DNA of 64,000 nt from Choanephora cucurbitarum (Eukaryota; Mucoromycota; Mucoromycetes; Mucorales; Choanephoraceae): NCBI GenBank assembly GCA_025331435.1, contig JAIWNI010000109.1, positions 1-64,000 of the forward strand. The letters are read 5' to 3'. Numbering within the stretch: position 1 is the stretch's first letter; the number at the start of each line of letters is the position of its first letter. The notes under the pieces were generated by a model. It worked only from the letters and a program-made list of their open reading frames with translations, did not search any database and had not been told where the DNA came from. The position numbers and the translations under genes are program-made. Of the stretch, positions 57,948-64,000 are shown in pieces.

Positions 57948-59345
57948 TTAGGCGCCAACATGTGTTAAATGTTGTCGAGCCAAGCTGTCAGCTAATTGAT
58001 CTTCCATGCTTTTATTGCGGGAAGCAAAATTCTTGCCAGGTTCGGGACCTTTAGGTTGGCGAATAGGGTAGATATTGCCTGTAGAAAATACTTCAGCAGT
58101 AGTGCTTGTGCTCCTATTATTTATGTATCATAAACCCTATATTCAATACGCATAAAAACAAAGAGAGAAACTTACATCATAGATTTGCGGTAAGAGGCGT
58201 TGTTTTGTTTCATATCGTTACCATTGCCAGAAACATTGATGCGTTCACGACTTGGACTAGATCGCAAGCTGGCCCGAGAGCCCTTATTTTGAAGCTTAAG
58301 ATAACAAATTTGTTAGGCCTAGAGAGTTGTTGTTCTATCTCTTATGTTACTTACTCGAACAATAGGTGCAGGCGTAAATCCTCTTTTCTGAATAATCACC
58401 TGTCTATCTGCACCAAAGCCTTCAGAAAAATGAGCAAGACCAAGGCGATCTGCTATCAAATGAGCATCCCTACGTTCTTTAGCTGAGAGAGTTTTTGGTA
58501 AAGCTACATCAGTACTGTTGGCATCACCACGGAAAAGCAAAAGGTAACTGTATAGTTCCAAGACATTGGGGTCATTCAAATCCAAAACATCTTTTGTGTA
58601 TCAGTCAGTGTTGATCTAAATTTGTTTTCATAAATACATATATACCTTCATCTGGATTGTTAAGTAATCTACGCTCAGTAAACATAGGTGAGCTGGGCTG
58701 TGATGAAAAGCTTTCTCTCTCCTTCTTCTCATTAGCAGCAGATATATCGATTGCTGCAGGTAGCATTTTTTTGTATTCAACACGTAGTTTTCGACCTCCT
58801 AAGTCAAGACCATTGACAGTATTGACAACTACTTCAGCCTCTTCAGGTGTATGATAATTGGCAAATGCAAGTCCACGGAACACACCATTATCAAAATGGT
58901 AGTTAAAAGCATAAGCAGTGGGTACATCCATAGAAGCCTAATTGTATTGGTTACATCCTGTCAACTTTTGCATAAACAATTTGCTTTTCATTCTATCTCA
59001 CTCTTTTACCAATTTGGCCAATAAAGCATCCTTTTTAACAGAAAATGGGATGTTTTTGATTACAATAGCAGTAGGAATAATTTGATCTACATCGTCAGTA
59101 TAGTTCATTGGTGTAGGTGACGTGGCTCGAGAAGTAGGTCGTGAACCTGGTCGAGAAGAAGGTCGAGAGGCAGGTCGAGAGTTAGGTGTACTGTTGATAA
59201 TTATGTCCTATAGCAACATTCAAGTGTCAGTCAGACATTCATTTTCTTCTTGTTAACTACTCTTCTCTACCTTATTTCTACGCACTCTTCTTATGGAAGA
59301 AGGGCGGGAACGAGGTAGAGTTTCGGAAGGCTGAGGGGAGGTCAT
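57948..59345 (-). CDS. RRM-R3H RNA-binding protein, Pin4/Cip1-like
   Basis: Six exons: 59345-59271, 59207-59010, 58937-58646, 58590-58355, 58294-58176 and 58113-57948; 361 residues. An Arg/Ser/Pro-rich N-terminus carries a short SRP repeat (SRPASRPSSRPGSRPTSR). The RRM (about residues 70-155) is very typical of fungal Pin4/Cip proteins: TAIVIKNIPFSVKK, YAFNYHFDNGVFRGLAFANY and RKLRVEYKKMLP. An R3H-like segment (about 185-255, LDLNDPNVLELYSYLLLF...ERRDAHLIADRLGLAHFSEG) follows. Relatives (yeast Pin4, fission yeast Cip1/Cip2) bind mRNA and function in stress and cell-cycle responses, often as substrates of checkpoint kinases. Its stop lies 91 bp upstream of the Ede1 start on the same strand. 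Confidence 0.87.
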
Positions 59346-59400
59346 TATGTTTTTTTTTGGTTGTTTTTATATTTTTGTTTTTTAAATATCTAAAAAATAA

Positions 59401-59525
59401 ACAAGAAAAAGAGGAGAGGGGATGGAGGAGGGGGGAGGGGGGAAGAGGAGAAGGAGAGAGAAGAAAAAAAAAAGAAAAAGGTTAAAGAAAAGAGGTGTAA
59501 AAAGAAAAGAGGAGAAGAGAAGCTT
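59401..59525. repeat. Purine-rich low-complexity tract
   Basis: Nearly pure A/G for about 125 bp, with GGAGGGG and GAGAAG runs. It lies just upstream of the Pin4-like start, so on that gene's strand it is a CT-rich leader or promoter tract. Confidence 0.75.
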
Positions 59526-59648
59526 TCTATTTTTTTTAAGAGAGTCGCTTAAAAAATTGTGTCACACTTTGCAGCTCCTTAAATCACCTTCTAATTATTT
59601 GATCCTCTTTCGGTATACAAATTAGAGTAAAAAGGAAAAGAAGCGACG

Positions 59649-59722
59649 CTAACTTAAAACAGTATCATTCGCTCAAAACCGATTTCTTAAGCTAAAGAGC
59701 GAATGCTTAATCAACTTGTTAG
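59649..59722. repeat. Imperfect palindrome
   Basis: CATTCGCTC (59666-59674) pairs exactly with GAGCGAATG (59697-59705), and CTAAC (59649-59653) with GTTAG (59718-59722), nested in order. A small cruciform or a dimeric factor site are both possible; unassigned. Confidence 0.4.
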
Positions 59723-60401
59723 TGTGTCTGTCAAAGATGTATACGTTTAATCTAGTTTGAATTATACTATATTAGTTTCATTCCCAGCATTAACAGCTTA
59801 ATTATGTCTTTGCTAAGCCTTCTTGTTGTTCTCTCTTATTGGATTACATGCTACTGAAATATAGTGCATCCTAAAACTCTCTTGTTTATAGGCAAATGCT
59901 ATAAAAAAGACTAGAAGACTGCTATACTCGAGTAATTTCGTATGATGCACCTTTTGAAGACTTATTTGTCTTTAAGACTTGAAGCATTCTTATTCGATCT
60001 TTTGGTACAACTGCTCGCTTGTCTTTGTTTGCTTCACTGTCGTATAAAATGGGTCATTGCCTACTAAAGTTCGGCCAATCTGTCTTTTCTTTTTCAGGAA
60101 CATTCAATCTGATGATGATAGAAGGAATTCTTTTCTCGGAAAACCCGATTTGATTTTCAACATAAAGATCTTTAGTTAGTATGAGTAGAAAAGAAGTACA
60201 CAGTTGAAAGGTTCCGAATCAGCAGTCTGTCTTGGTTTGAAAGAGCGAACCATTCCTGCATTTTCAAACGAATAGAAGAAAACAAACTTGACTCGTCTTT
60301 TTAAAATTCTACTTATCTCTCTACTTTCTCTTGTTTTTTTTTCTTTTATTTGGGTTAATAGCTACAGGTTTTGTCGAATCACCTTTCTTTGAGCATCCAA
60401 C

Positions 60402-63400
60402 ATGACTGAATTCCGTTCGTTTGTAGCGGGTGTACCACAAAATGTAAAGAGAAAAAATACAAAATTGATCTCGAGATGACAGTTTATGTCTTGTAGGTTT
60501 TTACGCTACCAACACCTACCGACATCACACTCACTCCATTTTGGACTACTGTCATGCAAAAAGACAATTTCTTACTTCAAAAGTCATCTGCTCCGGGAAA
60601 TCCACTTTTCCGCAATTTAGTGAGCACGATCGCAAGTGTGTAAGTAAATGAAATGGAAATAAGACAGAAAGTTAACATTTCTTCTTAATACAAACAACAG
60701 TTTTGATACAAAGTTGCCTCCATTTCGTATTCTGTTTCAAAGAGAAATCAATTCTGTTTGTCTTCAGATTGCTGTAGCTGAAAGTGAAAGTGCTATTGAT
60801 GCTGCATGGTTCTGGATTGAAAGAAATATGATGCCAGAACTAGAAGTCATCGATCATCCTTTTGACAAGGAACATTGGGTATCTGAAAAAATCAATATGA
60901 TCGTGCTTGCTACAGGTAAAGTCTGTTTGTTTGGTCTATATTAAAGTACAACCTTCAACTTGTTCTTTCATTGCACAATAGAATCAGGTACAGATGAATT
61001 ATCTTCAGACGAAAGTGTTCGAAATGCTTCAAGAAGCTTCAGACAGATTTTTGACATTGCACATTCTGAAAGATTTGTTAGCTGTAAAGTAAGCTCATAA
61101 GAATTTCAAAAGGAAGAGAAAACTAAACAAGAGAGAAAAATTGACTGGTGGACTTATCGTCCGTCATAAAATAGATTATTCATGCTCTTACAAAGGCAGA
61201 CAGGGATGGATTTACATAAGTGAAAACTACCTTGGATTCCATTCCTTCTTGTTAGGTGCAGAAGCAAAGACTTTGATCGAGTTGAAAGATATTGAAGACA
61301 TTAAGAAAGAGAGATCGAAAGGGATTTTTGATGACAGTCTTCGTTTGACAACCAAAAACAAACGCGAGGTATGCCTCTGACTCAGCTTCAAGATGTTATT
61401 CTAATCGTTGGTTGTTGTCCTATAACAGCATTATCTCTCTAATTTGTTCAAGAGAGATGAAGTGTATGATTTGCTTGTAGAGCTAACTGGTAAGGCCATG
61501 CAGCGTTGGCTTAGTAATGCTGGTGGAGAAGCACCAGGGCAGTCAAACAATGCTGAGTTTCTTGCTGCTCAAAATAGTACTAAACGTCACTCGCGTCTTC
61601 GTAGCATTTTGGAAAGTCGCTCTGGCCAACTCGTCAATCCTTTGAAACAGGATTTGGCTACTCAAAAGCGAGATAACGCATATTGCCTTAGATTTTGTTT
61701 GCCCGCCAATGAGCATCTGATGGATACTATTAGCGCTACCTATATCAAGGAAGCCTCTCAAGAGCGCGATCCTCATTTTCTATCGCAAGTTCCGCCTGGT
61801 GTCATACAACTGACAGGTCATGTCTATCTGTCACAGACGTTTTTAGCTTTTGAGTCAGAAGAGCGACTCCCTGCTCCTCAACAGCATTTACCTATTTGCA
61901 AAGCTGTTTTCCCTCTTTATACAATCAAACGTGTTGAAAGGATCAACAAAGGTGGTTATACTTCAGGCGTAGCATTAGTCACATGGCATAAGATGGAACA
62001 TTGCTTTCATTTGAATGTAAGTAGACATACTCAAATCTTTCTTTTCTAAACCAAGCTGGTTAAACATAGGCTGAAAGAAACATATCTGAGCAATTCTGTG
62101 AGTTGCTAAAGAATCTTTTGGTAAAGCAAGTTCCTCAATTCAAAAAGGTTAAGCCGTTTATTTCTACTTGCGAATCCGAGCACATATTCCAAAATATAGA
62201 TACAAGCTTAATTGACACGAAAATACATGTTGGAGGACTTGGCTTAGATTTCGGATACCCTGAAAATGCAAAGAAATCAAAAGACAAGAGCAAGTTTAAG
62301 CTTTGGAAGCTTTATTTTCAAGGTATTTTTCACGAAAAAAAAAGAGAATAACAAGGAAGGAACTATCCAATCTAAACTGCGGTCTACCTATTTATGCATT
62401 GATTAGAGAATGGTCGAAACTTGACTACAGTCAGACTGCCTACTTTTAGCAAGCTGGTTAGAGTAGGATTACCAAACTCCTTACGAGGGGAATTGTGGGA
62501 ATTATCCTCAGGTGCTATATATTTACGGTTTGCAAACCAAGGTGTCTATCAATCTATCCTCGAAAAATACAAAGATCAGACGTCTCTTGCCACAGAAGAA
62601 ATTGAAAAGGATTTAAACAGGCAAGTTCAGTTTTCAACAACAAAAAGAGATTTAACATTTGCTAACCACTCTCTCTTATTCCATTTTTACTTTCCAGATC
62701 GCTTCCGGAATATCCAGGTTATCAATCGCCAGAGGGCATAAATCGGTTACGTCGTGTATTAACTGCTTATGCATGGAATAATCCTGAACTAGGCTACTGT
62801 CAGGCTATGAATATAGTAGCATCTGCTTTGCTAATCTATACAACAGAAGAGCAAGCATTTTGGATTTTGCATGTTCTTGTAGATCGCATGTGCCCTGGCT
62901 ATTATAGTACAAGTATGTATGGCGCATTGCTTGATCAAATTGTGTTTGAAAAGCTAGTAGAAAAGACAATGCCCATTCTATGGAGCCATTTCAAAAAGAC
63001 AAATGTCGAGTTGTCAGTGGCCTGTCTACCCTGGTTCTTAAGTTTGTATGTCAACTCTATGCCCTTAGAGTTTGCTGTAAGAGTACTGGATATCTTGTTC
63101 ATGGAAGGTCCACGCATTTTATTTCAAATAGGGTAAGCTACTATACTGATTTGTGTGACATGTATATAGCCTTGGCTTATATTGAGTGTCTTGTTTTCAT
63201 AGTTTAGGTAATAGTTTTAGAGAGGAGGTCAATCATCCTTATTTCTTTTTTAACGCAAGTCGCAAATAGCTATTCTTAAAGTCAATGGTGAAGAGCTCTT
63301 GCAGTCAAGAGACGATGGTGCATTCTTGGATATTTTCAAATCATTCTTTCAATCAATTGGAACTCAAGAGAAAACTGCTAGTGGCGAAAAATACATTAAA

Positions 63401-64000
63401 TTGACAGTAAGGATAATGGATACAATACTAAATGCTACTTGATTAAATGCATGTTTTCCCTTCTTCTTAATAGAAATTCAACGAGATTATGTTGATAGCT
63501 GTAAGTTGCAATTCGTTTCGTTGTGTCATTTTCAACTTACTCAAGTAGCGTGTATCATGATCTTACAGTACAGGGAATTTTCGCTAGTAACAGATGAGAT
63601 GGTGGTAGATATGCGTAGGGAAAACCAACTTAAAGTTGGAGCAAATATTGAATCATTTGCTAAGAGAACAGCAATCCGTAACCTGAAAGACACAGCTGGA
63701 TTTAGTAAAGAAGACATTGGTGTTATTTATGATAAGTATTTCGGTGCACTCTACTATGCCAATCGTGAATTAGATAAAAAGCCTGAAACCAAGATGAATC
63801 GAGACACTTTCCAAAGCATGTTAGCCGGATTTACTCTTTGGGCAAAAAATATACCACCTAGTGATGATGTCGATATCAGTATAGCCACCTCTTTACGTAA
63901 CAGCTTTATCAATCGATTGTACCGTATGTTTGTTGGAGATGCACCTGATAAACTAATTGATTTCCAGAGAGCTGTTTTAGGATTTAGCGACATTCTACAA
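60402..64000 (+). CDS. GRAM-TBC RabGAP (TBC1D8/9, Gyp2-like), cut by window edge
   Basis: Thirteen exons seen: 60402-60443, 60497-60639, 60701-60915, 60982-61088, 61132-61368, 61429-62016, 62070-62322, 62407-62620, 62698-63132, 63203-63207, 63270-63406, 63474-63500 and 63569-64000, the last running off the edge. Two GRAM-type domains come first ([28 protein letters not shown]; then a second with [14 protein letters not shown]). The TBC domain follows: [18 protein letters not shown], then [19 protein letters not shown] with the catalytic arginine finger, then [16 protein letters not shown] with the glutamine finger, and [17 protein letters not shown] [13 protein letters not shown]. It should activate GTP hydrolysis by a Rab GTPase on endosomal or Golgi membranes. 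After the TBC an EF-hand-like region begins. One intron is GC-AG and one exon is only 5 nt; both are forced by reading phase and by match to the family. Confidence 0.9.

Larger units (their letters stand above)
59346..60401. promoter_or_regulatory. Divergent upstream region (Pin4-like / TBC genes)
   Basis: About 1.05 kb between divergent starts. It begins with a long purine-rich tract (59401-59525), then an imperfect palindrome (59649-59722), then AT-rich DNA with T-rich leader before 60402. The small open frame within the purine tract is compositional. Confidence 0.45.

Overview
The window looks like a piece of an AT-rich early-diverging fungal genome, most likely a Mucoromycota mould of the Mucorales (Rhizopus/Mucor type); this is inferred from content, not proven. 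Genes carry many short spliceosomal introns (mostly 45-75 nt, GTAAGT-like donors). They encode eukaryote-specific machinery, and there is a decayed Fanzor (eukaryotic TnpB relative) of the kind abundant in Mucorales. I rebuilt every multi-exon gene by hand from splice sites and reading phase, and all reconstructions close in frame.

Layout, left to right. 323-1464 (+) is an Mlx/Mondo-like bHLH-zipper factor. 3907-9848 (-) is Iml1/DEPDC5, the GATOR1/SEACIT brake on TORC1, with two poly-Gln tracts. 10908-13471 (+) is a broken Fanzor followed by a structured GC-rich block that may be its guide-RNA end. 13995-14972 (-) is an Sso-type syntaxin with an altered SNARE core. 18219-20991 (-) is a Gin4/Hsl1/BRSK-family kinase. 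22880-23865 (-) is a ZIP zinc transporter, divergent from an SR splicing factor at 24107-25253 (+). 25870-29386 (+) is the ER stress sensor Ire1. 29477-30540 (-) is a TACO1/YebC mitochondrial translation factor, divergent from a PHAF1/UPF0183 protein at 31044-32938 (+). An inositol hexakisphosphate kinase (33070-34224, +) meets a 75-residue orphan (34227-34508, -) tail to tail. Then come a small orphan (35089-35598, -) and a Bem3-like PX-PH-RhoGAP (35765-37856, -).

A gene-poor stretch (37857-42830) holds one tRNA-Arg(CCT) and several palindromic elements. Beyond it lie eIF3k (42831-43603, -), an ADCK2/Cqd1-like mitochondrial UbiB kinase (45110-47375, +), a DEP-DEP-RGS protein (48467-50699, -), an Hsp31/DJ-1 family protein (51596-52318, -), the endocytic scaffold Ede1/Eps15 (54688-57856, -), a Pin4/Cip-like RRM-R3H protein (57948-59345, -), and the start of a GRAM-TBC RabGAP (60402 to the window edge, +).

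The genes are housekeeping or signalling loci rather than a pathway cluster: nutrient and stress signalling (Iml1, Ire1, IP6K, Gin4-like, RGS), membrane traffic (syntaxin, Ede1, TBC, PHAF1, RhoGAP), and RNA/translation (SR protein, Pin4-like, eIF3k, TACO1, tRNA). The most notable items are the Fanzor remnant with its candidate structured RNA, a 5-nt microexon and a GC-AG intron in the TBC gene, an apparent unproductive alternative 5' splice site in the SR gene, and a Gln-to-Glu zero layer in the syntaxin.
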